From Klebsiella quasivariicola (GTDB lineage Bacteria; Pseudomonadota; Gammaproteobacteria; Enterobacterales; Enterobacteriaceae): a DNA stretch of 64,000 nucleotides. This document shows, piece by piece, positions 18,097 to 26,993 of the stretch. The stretch is from positions 5,332,001 to 5,396,000 of the forward strand of contig NZ_CP022823.1 of NCBI RefSeq assembly GCF_002269255.1, read 5' to 3'. The notes under the pieces are model-generated. The model saw nothing but the letters and a program-made list of their open reading frames with translations, made no database searches and was not told where the DNA came from. The position numbers were made by a program, and so were the translations under genes. Each line of letters opens with the position of its first letter. The stretch's first letter is position 1.

Positions 18097-18426
18097 TTAC
18101 GCCAGGTTGGCGTCGAGGAACTCTTTCAGCTGACCCTTGGACAGTGCGCCAACTTTAGTGGCCGCCACTTCGCCGTTTTTGAACAGCAGCAGGGTTGGGA
18201 TACCGCGAATGCCGTATTTCGGCGCGGTGCCCGGGTTCTGGTCGATGTTCAGCTTAGCTACGGTCAGTTTGCCCTGATACTCTTCAGCGATCTCATCCAG
18301 AATCGGGGCGATCATTTTGCACGGACCACACCACTCTGCCCAGAAATCGACGAGGGTCAGCCCGTCAGCCTTGAGTACGTCCGTGTCAAAACTGTCGTCA
18401 GTCAGGTGAATAATTTTATCGCTCAT
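18097..18426 (-). CDS. trxA: Thioredoxin 1
   Basis: 109 residues from ATG 18426, nearly identical to E. coli TrxA. It is a cytoplasmic protein-disulfide reductase recycled by TrxB and NADPH, and reduces ribonucleotide reductase, methionine sulfoxide reductase and others. The active site WCGPC has cysteines at 33 and 36 (counting Met as 1), and the cis-proline is in GIPTLL. GGAGTT precedes the start. It is divergent from rhlB. Confidence 0.97.
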   Translation of the reverse strand: MSDKIIHLTDDSFDTDVLKADGLTLVDFWAEWCGPCKMIAPILDEIAEEYQGKLTVAKLNIDQNPGTAPKYGIRGIPTLLLFKNGEVAATKVGALSKGQLKEFLDANLA

Positions 18427-18767
18427 ATTTAACTCCACAGGAATAAGCCTGGTGTGTTGGTGTCGTAGCCATCAACGACGTGCTGCGGCTACGTTATGCA
18501 CGCTATTCTTCAGGATACCTCAATTCTCTGGGCTGCCAACTGGCGCAATCCATCATGGACTCGCCTGTTGACGCCAGGGTGCCCGAACGCGAACTGCATG
18601 CTGCAGATTTATCGCTCCCGACTCGCTTAGTAGTCTAAGCTATCCTGGATTCGTTCAGTTACCGTAGACGTACCTTGAATAATTTCGTACACCGCCAACG
18701 AAAGGTTGACGTTATTTCACCGGATACGCTTTCTTAATGCAATAGTTAGCTGATATTCTACCACACT
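18427..18767. promoter_or_regulatory. trxA-rhlB divergent intergenic region
   Basis: 341 bp without a gene. It must hold the leftward trxA promoter(s) and the rightward rhlB promoter. TTGACG at 18706-18711 could be an rhlB -35, but the -10 options downstream are weak. No RNA gene or clear hairpin was recognised. Confidence 0.5.
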
Positions 18768-20033
18768 ATGAGCAAAACACATTTAACAGAACAGAAGTTT
18801 TCCGACTTCGCCCTGCACCCGGCAGTCATTGAAGCCCTTGAAAAGAAAGGGTTTCATAATTGCACACCCATTCAGGCCCTCGCCCTTCCGCTGACGCTGG
18901 AAGGCCGCGATGTCGCCGGGCAGGCGCAAACCGGTACCGGTAAAACGATGGCGTTCCTGACGTCAACGTTTCATTATCTTCTCTCTCACCCGGCTATCGC
19001 CGATCGCCAGGTTAACCAACCGCGCGCGCTAATTATGGCACCAACGCGTGAACTGGCGGTACAGATCCACGCGGATGCTGAACCGCTGGCGCAGGCCACC
19101 GGTCTGAAGCTGGGTCTGGCTTACGGCGGCGACGGCTACGACAAGCAGCTGAAAGTGCTGGAAAGCGGTGTCGATATTCTGATCGGTACCACTGGTCGTC
19201 TGATCGATTACGCGAAACAGAACCACATTAACCTCGGCGCGATTCAGGTTGTCGTGCTGGACGAAGCCGATCGCATGTACGATCTCGGCTTTATTAAAGA
19301 TATCCGTTGGCTGTTCCGTCGCATGCCGCCGGCCGCGCAGCGTCTGAACATGCTGTTCTCTGCAACCCTCTCCTACCGCGTCCGCGAACTGGCGTTCGAA
19401 CAGATGAACAACGCCGAGTACGTCGAGGTGGAACCGGAGCAGAAAACCGGCCACCGTATTAAAGAAGAGCTCTTCTACCCTTCCAACGAAGAAAAAATGC
19501 GTCTGCTGCAGACGCTGCTGGAAGAAGAGTGGCCCGATCGCGCCATCGTCTTTGCCAACACCAAGCACCGTTGTGAAGATATCTGGGGCCATCTTGCCGC
19601 GGATGGTCATCGCGTAGGTCTGCTGACCGGCGACGTGGCGCAGAAAAAACGTCTGCGTATTCTCGACGAATTTACTCGTGGCGACCTCGATATTCTGGTC
19701 GCGACTGACGTTGCCGCTCGTGGCTTGCACATTCCGGCCGTGACCCACGTCTTTAACTACGATCTGCCGGACGATTGCGAAGATTACGTTCACCGCATTG
19801 GCCGTACCGGTCGCGCTGGCGCCAGCGGTCACTCTATCAGCCTCGCCTGTGAAGAGTATGCGCTGAACCTGCCGGCAATCGAAACCTATATTGGTCATTC
19901 CATTCCGGTCAGTAAATACAATCCGGACGCGCTGATGACCGATTTGCCTAAGCCACTGCGCCTGACCCGTGCGCGCCCAGGCAACGGCCCGCGTCGCAGC
20001 GGCCCACCGCGCAATCGTCGTCGTTCAGGTTAA
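18768..20033 (+). CDS. rhlB: RhlB, DEAD-box RNA helicase of the degradosome
   Basis: 421 residues, the same as E. coli RhlB, an ATP-dependent RNA helicase that unwinds structured mRNA for RNase E and PNPase. Motifs in order: Q motif (FHNCTPIQALALPLTL), Walker A AQTGTGKT (about 53-60), PTRELA, DEAD in VVLDEADRM (about 165), SAT in FSATLS, and HRIGRTGR. A basic, Gly/Pro/Arg-rich tail ends the protein and aids RNA binding. The gene is divergent from trxA. Confidence 0.97.
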   Translation: MSKTHLTEQKFSDFALHPAVIEALEKKGFHNCTPIQALALPLTLEGRDVAGQAQTGTGKTMAFLTSTFHYLLSHPAIADRQVNQPRALIMAPTRELAVQIHADAEPLAQATGLKLGLAYGGDGYDKQLKVLESGVDILIGTTGRLIDYAKQNHINLGAIQVVVLDEADRMYDLGFIKDIRWLFRRMPPAAQRLNMLFSATLSYRVRELAFEQMNNAEYVEVEPEQKTGHRIKEELFYPSNEEKMRLLQTLLEEEWPDRAIVFANTKHRCEDIWGHLAADGHRVGLLTGDVAQKKRLRILDEFTRGDLDILVATDVAARGLHIPAVTHVFNYDLPDDCEDYVHRIGRTGRAGASGHSISLACEEYALNLPAIETYIGHSIPVSKYNPDALMTDLPKPLRLTRARPGNGPRRSGPPRNRRRSG

Positions 20034-20150
20034 GAAATCTATGTCATACGCTCAGTCATTCAGAATCAGCCAGGGCGCCTTTGTCCGGCATCCCGCTCAG
20101 TTATATGGATTGGGCACCAGTGCCCCGTCGACCAGGGAGCATTCTGAACG

Positions 20151-21659
20151 ATGAAGAGTATGAGCTCCACCTCGCTGTATGCCGCCATTGATTTGGGTTC
20201 CAATAGTTTTCATATGTTGGTGGTACGCGAGGTGGCAGGCAGCATTCAAACGCTGAGCCGAATTAAGCGCAAGGTACGTCTCGCTGCCGGGCTGAATAGC
20301 GACAATACGCTCTCCGCTGAGGCGATGGAGCGTGGCTGGCAGTGCTTACGCCTGTTTGCCGAACGCCTGCAGGATATTCCGCCGACGCAAATCCGCGTCG
20401 TAGCCACCGCCACGCTGCGTCTTGCCGTCAATGCGGGTGATTTTCTGGCGAAAGCGCAGGAGATCCTCGGCACCCCAGTGCAGGTGATCAGCGGCGAAGA
20501 AGAAGCGCGTCTGATTTATCAGGGTGTGGCCCACACTACCGGCGGCGCCGATCAGCGTCTGGTGGTCGACATCGGTGGCGCCAGTACCGAGCTGGTGACC
20601 GGGACCGGCGCACAAACAACCTCGCTGTTCAGCTTGTCGATGGGCTGTGTCACCTGGCTTGAACGCTATTTCGCCGACCGTAGTCTGACGAAAGAGAATT
20701 TCGATCTCGCCGAAGCGGCTGCACGCGAGGTGTTACTGCCTGTCGCCGATGTGCTGCGCTATCACGGATGGAAAGTGTGCGTCGGCGCCTCCGGTACCGT
20801 TCAGGCTCTGCAGGAAATTATGATGGCGCAGGGGATGGATGAACGCATCACCCTGGCCAAACTCCAGCAGCTTAAACAGCGCGCCATCCAGTGCGGCCGC
20901 CTGGAAGAGCTGGAGATCGAAGGCTTAACCCTTGAGCGGGCGCTGGTGTTTCCCAGCGGGCTGGCGATCCTGATCGCTATCTTCAGTGAACTCAATATTC
21001 AGTGTATGACTCTCGCGGGCGGCGCATTACGCGAAGGTCTGGTGTACGGCATGCTCCATCTCTCTGTTGAACAGGACATCCGCAGCCGCACCCTGCGCAA
21101 TATTCAGCGTCGTTTTATGATCGACACTGAACAGGCCCAGCGAGTGGCCGGTCTCGCCAGCCATCTGCTAAGCCAGCTGGATGGTAGTTGGGAGCTGGAT
21201 CCGCTGAGCCGTGATTTGCTTCTCAGCGCCTGTGCCCTGCATGAGATTGGGCTGAGTGTGGATTTCAAACGCGCGCCGCAGCACGCCGCCTATCTGGTCA
21301 ATAACCTTGACCTGCCGGGCTTTACCCCGGCGCAGAAGAAGCTGATTGCCACGCTGCTCCTTAACCAGACTAACGCCATCGATCTGTCTTCGCTTCATCA
21401 GCAGAATGCCGTCCCGCCGCGGGTGGCTGAGCATCTGTGTCGTCTGCTGCGGCTGGCAATCCTGTTTGCCAGCCGGCGGCGCGACGATCTGTTGCCCGCC
21501 ATTCAGTTGGCCGCTCAAGACGAACAGCTGACGCTGACATTGCCGGGAAACTGGCTGGATGAACATCCGCTGGGCCGGGAAATGATCGATCAGGAGTGTC
21601 AGTGGCAAAGCTACGTCCACTGGACGCTACGGGTCACCAGCGGCGATACGCTGCGATAA
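20151..21659 (+). CDS. gppA: GppA, pppGpp 5'-phosphohydrolase / exopolyphosphatase
   Basis: 502 residues from the ATG at 20151; a second in-frame ATG at 20160 (MSSTSLYAAID) gives 499 residues, and the start is uncertain because AGGGAG is 12 bases from the first. The protein matches E. coli GppA (494 residues) with the Ppx/GppA phosphatase fold: phosphate loops AIDLGSNSFHML and DIGGASTEL, then a C-terminal HD-like helical domain. It converts pppGpp to ppGpp in the stringent response. It follows rhlB in the same direction. The C-terminal third is less conserved than the rest. Confidence 0.94.
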   Translation: MKSMSSTSLYAAIDLGSNSFHMLVVREVAGSIQTLSRIKRKVRLAAGLNSDNTLSAEAMERGWQCLRLFAERLQDIPPTQIRVVATATLRLAVNAGDFLAKAQEILGTPVQVISGEEEARLIYQGVAHTTGGADQRLVVDIGGASTELVTGTGAQTTSLFSLSMGCVTWLERYFADRSLTKENFDLAEAAAREVLLPVADVLRYHGWKVCVGASGTVQALQEIMMAQGMDERITLAKLQQLKQRAIQCGRLEELEIEGLTLERALVFPSGLAILIAIFSELNIQCMTLAGGALREGLVYGMLHLSVEQDIRSRTLRNIQRRFMIDTEQAQRVAGLASHLLSQLDGSWELDPLSRDLLLSACALHEIGLSVDFKRAPQHAAYLVNNLDLPGFTPAQKKLIATLLLNQTNAIDLSSLHQQNAVPPRVAEHLCRLLRLAILFASRRRDDLLPAIQLAAQDEQLTLTLPGNWLDEHPLGREMIDQECQWQSYVHWTLRVTSGDTLR

Positions 21660-21678
21660 TATCCAGCCAGGAGGGCGG

Positions 21679-22605
21679 ATGCGGGAAGAACTGGATTTCA
21701 AATCGCTACGCTTTTTCTCTGCGCTCTACCGGTTGGGTAATGTCTCCCCGGCGGCGGACGCGCTCGATATCAGCCAGCCCACCGGCAGCCTGTTGCTAAA
21801 GAAACTGCGGGATCATTTTGCTGACCCGCTGTTTGTCCGGGTCGGGCAGCGGATGATCCCGACGCCGCGCGCCGACGCAATCGCCCCCACTATTTTTACG
21901 CTTCTTCAGCTTGCCGATAACGATTTGGCCATCAAACCTGAGTTCCTTCCTCAGCAGAGTCAGCGTAATTTTACGATCGGTATGACCGATATCAGCCAAA
22001 TGACGCTGCTGCCTTTATTGCAAATCGCACTCCAGCAGCAGGCGGCTGATGGAGTAACGTTTACGGTGCAGAATCTTGATGAACAGACTCTCAGCGCCCT
22101 CGAATCCGGAAAATGCGATTTAGCGATCGGCTATCTGACCCAGCTTCCGGACAGCATCTATCAGCAACATCTCTTCGATCAATCATATGTCTGCCTGGCA
22201 GCGGAAAATCACCCGCGTATTCGAACGCAGCTTCGCGCCGAAGACTGGCGGCAGGAAAAACATCTGGCGATCCGCGTGGAGGGTACCGCCCATGGCGATA
22301 TGGATAAACTGCTGGATGAACACAGTATGCCCCGGCGGATCGCACTGACGCTGCCGAGCTTTTTAGGTACTGGCGAGCTGGTGGCTGAGAGCGACATGAT
22401 CGCCGTCGTCCCGGAACAGGTGGCGCGGCATATTACCCGGCGCTACCCCTGCCGCAGCTGGCCGCTGCCTTTTCCTCTCGCCAATATTGCTATCCGTCAG
22501 GTCTGGCATCCACGACTGCACCGCGATCCGGGCCATATCTGGCTGCGCTCGCTGATCGCCACGCTTGCCGATCCCGCTCAGCAGAGTGACTCTATTAAGA
22601 ATTAA
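21679..22605 (+). CDS. LysR-family transcriptional regulator
   Basis: 308 residues. The N-terminal winged HTH (about 5-65, LRFFSALYRLGNVSPAADALDISQPTGS) and the substrate-binding C-terminal domain (about 90-295) are typical of LysR proteins, with resemblance to the NahR/LinR group that controls aromatic degradation. It begins 19 bases after gppA, so read-through is possible, and precedes a decarboxylase-like gene by 130 bp that contain an inverted repeat suited to LysR binding (22639-22663). It is absent between gppA and rep in E. coli K-12. The likely role is control of the next two genes; the effector is unknown, an aromatic acid being the natural guess. Confidence 0.85.
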   Translation: MREELDFKSLRFFSALYRLGNVSPAADALDISQPTGSLLLKKLRDHFADPLFVRVGQRMIPTPRADAIAPTIFTLLQLADNDLAIKPEFLPQQSQRNFTIGMTDISQMTLLPLLQIALQQQAADGVTFTVQNLDEQTLSALESGKCDLAIGYLTQLPDSIYQQHLFDQSYVCLAAENHPRIRTQLRAEDWRQEKHLAIRVEGTAHGDMDKLLDEHSMPRRIALTLPSFLGTGELVAESDMIAVVPEQVARHITRRYPCRSWPLPFPLANIAIRQVWHPRLHRDPGHIWLRSLIATLADPAQQSDSIKN

Positions 22606-22623
22606 GCTGCAAAATATCCCGCT

Positions 22624-22675
22624 GTATTGGTTTTATTGATAACCCGTATTATGTTTGGGTTATTGCTGTCAATAC
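22624..22675. promoter_or_regulatory. Nested inverted repeats, candidate LysR operator
   Basis: ATAACCC (22639-22645) and GGGTTAT (22657-22663) form a 7-bp inverted repeat with 11 bases between, matching the T-N11-A layout of LysR sites. An outer pair GTATTG (22624-22629) and CAATAC (22670-22675) is almost concentric with it. Confidence 0.6.
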
Positions 22676-22735
22676 GTGAAAACTTCTATTCTGCTCGCAT
22701 CACGTCACACTGACTAATATAGTAAGGAATATATC

Positions 22736-23734
22736 ATGCGCGGAAAAATCGCTTTAAAAGAACACGTCTCCACTCCTGAAAATAACCGTCTGTGGGATTC
22801 AACTGGTGAAGCGGGCCGTAACGGCACAGAATATATGAAAGACGTTGAGCGTCGCCTGCTGGATCGCAGTATTCAGCTGGAAGAAATGGCACAACGTAAT
22901 ATTGACCATGTAATTCTTTCCCTGACTTCACCTGGTGCTCAATCTATTTTAGATAAAGCCAAAGCGGTCTCTTTTGCTCGCGACACTAACGATTTTATCG
23001 TTGAGAATTATGTGAAGCCAAATCCGGATAAATTCAGCGCCTTTGCGACCCTGGCATTGCAGAATCCAGAAGCCGCGGCAGAAGAACTGGAACGCGCCGT
23101 GAAGAAATTGGGTATGAAAGGCGCGTTGATCAACGGCTATACCAACGTTAAAGATAGCGAGCATGGCCTGTATCTTGATGACGAATCAATGCTGGTATTC
23201 TGGGATAAGGTCAACGAGTTAAACGTGCCTGTTTACCTGCATCCTCGTGAACCCCTCGAAGGCCCGGCTCGTGGCATTTACACCGGTTACGAAAGCCTGA
23301 TCGGCTCCGCCTGGGGCTTCGCGCAGGAAACAGCGGTTCATGCTATTCGTCTGATGATGAGCGGCCTGTTCGATCGTTATCCTAACCTCAATCTGGTCCT
23401 GGGTCACCTCGGTGAAGGGCTGGTTCATATGCTGCCGCGTACTCAGCATCGTCTCTATCGCCAGCGTTTCGGCTGCGGTCTGGGTAAAGCTGAAAAACCG
23501 TTAATGCATTATCTGCAGAATAACTTCATCGTCACCACCAGCGGCCATTTCAATACGCATTCACTGAATAATGCCATTGAAGTCATGGGTGCGGATCGCG
23601 TGATGTTCTCTGTCGATTATCCGTATGAAGATATTCATCAGGCTTGTGACTGGTTTGATCCTTTAGAACTTGAAGCAGGCCTGAAAGATAAAATCGCCTG
23701 GGGTAATGCCAGCCGCGTTTTTAATATTAAATAA
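22736..23734 (+). CDS. Amidohydrolase-family protein resembling gamma-resorcylate / 2,3-dihydroxybenzoate decarboxylase
   Basis: 332 residues, amidohydrolase-2 (ACMSD-like) TIM-barrel family. It resembles Rhizobium gamma-resorcylate decarboxylase along its whole length: N-terminal RGKIALKEH, YLHPREP with H169, LGHLGEGL with H224, and FSVDYPYED with D294. These enzymes use a divalent metal to remove CO2 reversibly from hydroxybenzoates. One ligand position is unusual: residue 8 is Lys where the relatives I can recall have Glu, although E9 and H10 are kept. The start at 22736 is supported by AGGAAT just before it. The substrate is unknown; a hydroxybenzoate is an inference from family and from the LysR neighbour. 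Confidence 0.8.
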   Translation: MRGKIALKEHVSTPENNRLWDSTGEAGRNGTEYMKDVERRLLDRSIQLEEMAQRNIDHVILSLTSPGAQSILDKAKAVSFARDTNDFIVENYVKPNPDKFSAFATLALQNPEAAAEELERAVKKLGMKGALINGYTNVKDSEHGLYLDDESMLVFWDKVNELNVPVYLHPREPLEGPARGIYTGYESLIGSAWGFAQETAVHAIRLMMSGLFDRYPNLNLVLGHLGEGLVHMLPRTQHRLYRQRFGCGLGKAEKPLMHYLQNNFIVTTSGHFNTHSLNNAIEVMGADRVMFSVDYPYEDIHQACDWFDPLELEAGLKDKIAWGNASRVFNIK

Positions 23735-23799
23735 TCAAACCAAATATTTCAGGGCCTGTATATTCAGGCCCTGAAGTTTTTTATTAGGGACAATAAATT

Positions 23800-24522
23800 A
23801 TGGCTATAGGTATATTTGTCTGTAGCGGTTCACTTCTCGTCGGTGCGCTGGCTGGGGCCTCACTGAATCGCTTTATTCCGGAACACTTCAAAAAAACCTT
23901 ACCGTTGATCGCTGGACTGATCTCAATCAGTATGGGCATCTTCTTTGTCAATAAATTGCATAATCTGCCACCTATTGCCCTGGCTATTATTGTCGGTACG
24001 ATTATTGGCGGCCTGCTGAATATCGAAAAATGGATTGAACGAGCCGGTACAAAACTGCGCAGCCCCATTGAACGTATTTTCCCGGCGCAGTCCAGCGCCA
24101 GCGTCAGTGCGGAAGACTTTATGAATCAGTTTATTGCCGTGTTGATCCTGTTCTGCGCCAGCGGCACCGGGATCTTCGGTGCGTTGACTGAGGGCATGAC
24201 TGGCGATCCGACTATCCTGCTGACCAAGTCAATCCTCGACTTTTTTACTGCCGCGATTTTTGCCTCCACGCTGGGGTATATCATCACCGTGATTTTTATT
24301 CCCCAGCTGATTGTCTTCATTATCCTTTTTTTCGCGGCAACCTTTATCATGGCATTGATCAATCCGGCGATGATCGCTGACTTCACCGCCTGCGGCGGCA
24401 TCATTATGCTGGCAACCGGTTTTCGTCTGTGCGGGATCCGCGCCTTTCCCACCGCCAATATGCTGCCCTCGCTAATACTGGTGATGCCCTTCTCCGCCGC
24501 CTGGCAACAGTTTATTGTCTGA
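23800..24522 (+). CDS. DUF554 family membrane protein (YqgA-like)
   Basis: 240 residues with about six or seven hydrophobic segments and Gly-rich helices (GSLLVGALAGASLNRFIPEH at the N-terminus, NKLHNLPPIALAIIVGTIIG near 50-75), the pattern of DUF554 proteins such as E. coli YqgA. It follows the decarboxylase-like gene by 65 bp in the same direction and ends 4 bp before the convergent rep stop. A transport role for the substrate or product of the decarboxylase is possible but unproven. It is absent at this place in E. coli. Confidence 0.8.
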   Translation: MAIGIFVCSGSLLVGALAGASLNRFIPEHFKKTLPLIAGLISISMGIFFVNKLHNLPPIALAIIVGTIIGGLLNIEKWIERAGTKLRSPIERIFPAQSSASVSAEDFMNQFIAVLILFCASGTGIFGALTEGMTGDPTILLTKSILDFFTAAIFASTLGYIITVIFIPQLIVFIILFFAATFIMALINPAMIADFTACGGIIMLATGFRLCGIRAFPTANMLPSLILVMPFSAAWQQFIV

Positions 24523-24526
24523 GGTG

Positions 24527-26548
24527 TTAACCTTTTTTCGCCTTTGCCAACATCGCCCGAATATTGGCGACGTTGGCCTGACCTTTTTGCATCCGCTCTT
24601 CAGGCGTAATGGTTTTGCGTGCCTGCTCCCAGATCAGGTCGTCCTGAGGTAGTTCCAGCAGAAAACGGCTCGGCTCCGGACGCACCAGCTCACCATACTG
24701 CCGACGCTCCTTACAGAGCGTAAAGGTTAGTTCTTTCTGCGCGCGGGTAATGCCGACGTAGGCCAGACGGCGCTCTTCATCGACGTTATCTTCATCGATG
24801 CTGCTCTGATGCGGGAGTAATCCCTCTTCCATTCCCACCAGATAGACGTACGGGAACTCCAGCCCCTTTGACGCATGGAGGGTCATCAGCTGCACCTGAT
24901 CGAGCTCTTCATCAGATTCACCCCGTTCCATCATATCGCGCAGGGTAAAGCGGGTAACCACCTGCGTTAAGGTCATCGGCTCATCGATTTCGCTGCCTTC
25001 CAGCATCTCGGTCATCCAGGTAAACAGCTGGTTGACGTTTTTCATGCGCATTTCAGCGGCTTTCGGACTGGGCGAGGTTTCATACAGCCAGGATTCGTAG
25101 TCGATCCCGCGAATCAAATCGCGCACGGCGTTGACCGGCTCGCGTTCGGCCAGCTGCTGGATCTCCCGTAGCCAGTGGGTGAAACGGGTGAGGGATTCAT
25201 AGCCACGACCGGTCAGCGTCTGACTCAGGCCCATATCAAAGCTGGCGGTGAATAAGCCTTTGTTACGGCCCATCGCCCATTCGCCGAGTTTTTGCAGCGT
25301 CGCCGGGCCGATCTCGCGCTTCGGCGTATTGACGATGCGCAGGAAGGCGCTGTCATCATCCGGGTTAGTCAGTACCCGCAGATAGGCCAGCAAATCCTTA
25401 ATTTCCGGGCGCGAGAAGAACGAGGTGCCGCCGGAGATTTTGTACGGGATACGGTTCTGCATCAGCATCTTTTCAAAAACCCGCGACTGATGGTTGCCGC
25501 GATAAAGGATGGCGTAATCTTTATAGTTGGTTTTATTAATAAAGTGATGGGCTATCAGTTCGCCAGCGACGCGCTCTGCTTCATGATCTTCATTGTTGGC
25601 GGAGAGCACTTTCAGCTCGGTACCGTATCCCAGTTCGGAGAACAGCCGCTTTTCAAAAACGTGCGGGTTATTGGCGATCAAAATGTTGGCGGCTTTCAGA
25701 ATACGCCCGGATGAGCGGTAGTTCTGCTCAAGCTTAATCACCTGCAGCGCCGGAAAATCCTGGCTAAGCAGCACCAGATTCTGCGGCCGCGCGCCGCGCC
25801 ATGAGTAGATCGACTGGTCATCGTCCCCTACCACGGTAAAGCGCGCGCGCTGCCCCACCAGCAGCTTCACCAGCTCATACTGGCTGGTGTTGGTATCCTG
25901 ATACTCATCCACCAGCAGGTAGCGGATCTTGTTTTGCCAGCGCTCGCGCACCTCTTCATTGCGCTGCAGCAGCAGCGTCGGAAGCAGGATCAAATCGTCG
26001 AAATCAAGGACATTGCAGGCCTTCATATGCGCGTCGTACAGCCCATAGCAGTGGGCGAAAATACGATCCCGTTCGCCTTTCGCGCCAGCCGCCGCCTGCG
26101 CCGGCGTTTTCAGATCGTTTTTCCAGTTGGAGATCGTCGAGATCAGCTGTTGGAGCACCACTTTGTCATCTTCGATCAACCCTTCGGTTAGCTCTTTCAG
26201 CAAGGCCACCTGGTCAGTATCGTCGAACAAGGAAAAGTTAGACTTCATGCCCAGCGCGGCGTATTCGCGCTTAATGATATCCAGCCCCAGAGTGTGGAAG
26301 GTGGAAATCATCAGCCCACGCGCCTCTTTGCGCCCCAGCGTTTGCCCAACGCGCTCTTTCATCTCGCGCGCGGCTTTGTTGGTAAAGGTCACAGCCGCGA
26401 TATGGCGCGCCTGATAGCCGCAGCCGCGGATCAAGTGGGCAATTTTATTCGTAATAACGCGGGTCTTACCGGAACCGGCGCCCGCCAGCACCAGGCACGG
26501 TCCGGTGACGAATTCGACGGCTTGTTGTTGGCCAGGGTTTAAACGCAT
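24527..26548 (-). CDS. rep: Rep, ATP-dependent DNA helicase
   Basis: 673 residues from ATG 26548 (MRLNPGQQQAVEFV), matching E. coli Rep; 61 further in-frame codons upstream are not used. It is a UvrD-type superfamily 1A 3'-5' helicase that clears proteins ahead of the replisome. Motifs: Q motif GQQQAV, Walker A AGAGSGKT, DEYQDTN, DDDQSIYSWRGA, QNYRSSG, LMTLHASKGLEFPYVY and YVGITRAQ. The C-terminal tail that binds DnaB differs slightly from E. coli, as is usual. It is divergent from the parvulin pair. Confidence 0.97.
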   Translation of the reverse strand: MRLNPGQQQAVEFVTGPCLVLAGAGSGKTRVITNKIAHLIRGCGYQARHIAAVTFTNKAAREMKERVGQTLGRKEARGLMISTFHTLGLDIIKREYAALGMKSNFSLFDDTDQVALLKELTEGLIEDDKVVLQQLISTISNWKNDLKTPAQAAAGAKGERDRIFAHCYGLYDAHMKACNVLDFDDLILLPTLLLQRNEEVRERWQNKIRYLLVDEYQDTNTSQYELVKLLVGQRARFTVVGDDDQSIYSWRGARPQNLVLLSQDFPALQVIKLEQNYRSSGRILKAANILIANNPHVFEKRLFSELGYGTELKVLSANNEDHEAERVAGELIAHHFINKTNYKDYAILYRGNHQSRVFEKMLMQNRIPYKISGGTSFFSRPEIKDLLAYLRVLTNPDDDSAFLRIVNTPKREIGPATLQKLGEWAMGRNKGLFTASFDMGLSQTLTGRGYESLTRFTHWLREIQQLAEREPVNAVRDLIRGIDYESWLYETSPSPKAAEMRMKNVNQLFTWMTEMLEGSEIDEPMTLTQVVTRFTLRDMMERGESDEELDQVQLMTLHASKGLEFPYVYLVGMEEGLLPHQSSIDEDNVDEERRLAYVGITRAQKELTFTLCKERRQYGELVRPEPSRFLLELPQDDLIWEQARKTITPEERMQKGQANVANIRAMLAKAKKG

Positions 26549-26660
26549 GGGAGTCTTGCTCAATCTTCGAACGGGGTGGGGATTGTAGCAGAAAGCGGAG
26601 CCGAGATTTACCGACTGATGGTAAAGTGTCAGCCACGCAAACCATCCTGAGAATGATGTC

Positions 26661-26942
26661 ATGGCAAAAAGCGCAGCAGCCCTGCATATCCTGGTCAAAG
26701 AAGAGAAACTGGCGCAAGAGATCCTCGCCAAACTGGAGCGGGGCGTCAGCTTCGATCATCTGGCAAAGCGCTATTCTAAATGTCCGTCGGGACGCAACGG
26801 CGGCGACTTAGGCGAGTTTCAGCAAGGCGCGATGGTCGGCCCGTTTGATCAAGCCGTCTTCAGCTGTCCGCTGCTCAAACCCTATGGGCCGGTGAAAACC
26901 AAATTCGGCTACCATATCATCAAGGTGCTGTATCGTCGGTAA
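26661..26942 (+). CDS. Parvulin-type peptidyl-prolyl isomerase, PpiC paralogue
   Basis: 93 residues, a single parvulin domain. By hand alignment it is about two-thirds identical to the PpiC copy that starts 52 bp downstream, and it keeps the parvulin active-site residues H9, C41, M58, F62 and H85. It should catalyse cis-trans isomerisation of prolyl bonds in the cytoplasm. It is the more diverged of the two copies compared with E. coli PpiC. E. coli K-12 has only one such gene here. Confidence 0.88.
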   Translation: MAKSAAALHILVKEEKLAQEILAKLERGVSFDHLAKRYSKCPSGRNGGDLGEFQQGAMVGPFDQAVFSCPLLKPYGPVKTKFGYHIIKVLYRR

Positions 26943-26993
26943 CGCGTGCTACTATGGCGCCCTGATTTATCCCAACTCACTCAAGGCGCAATC

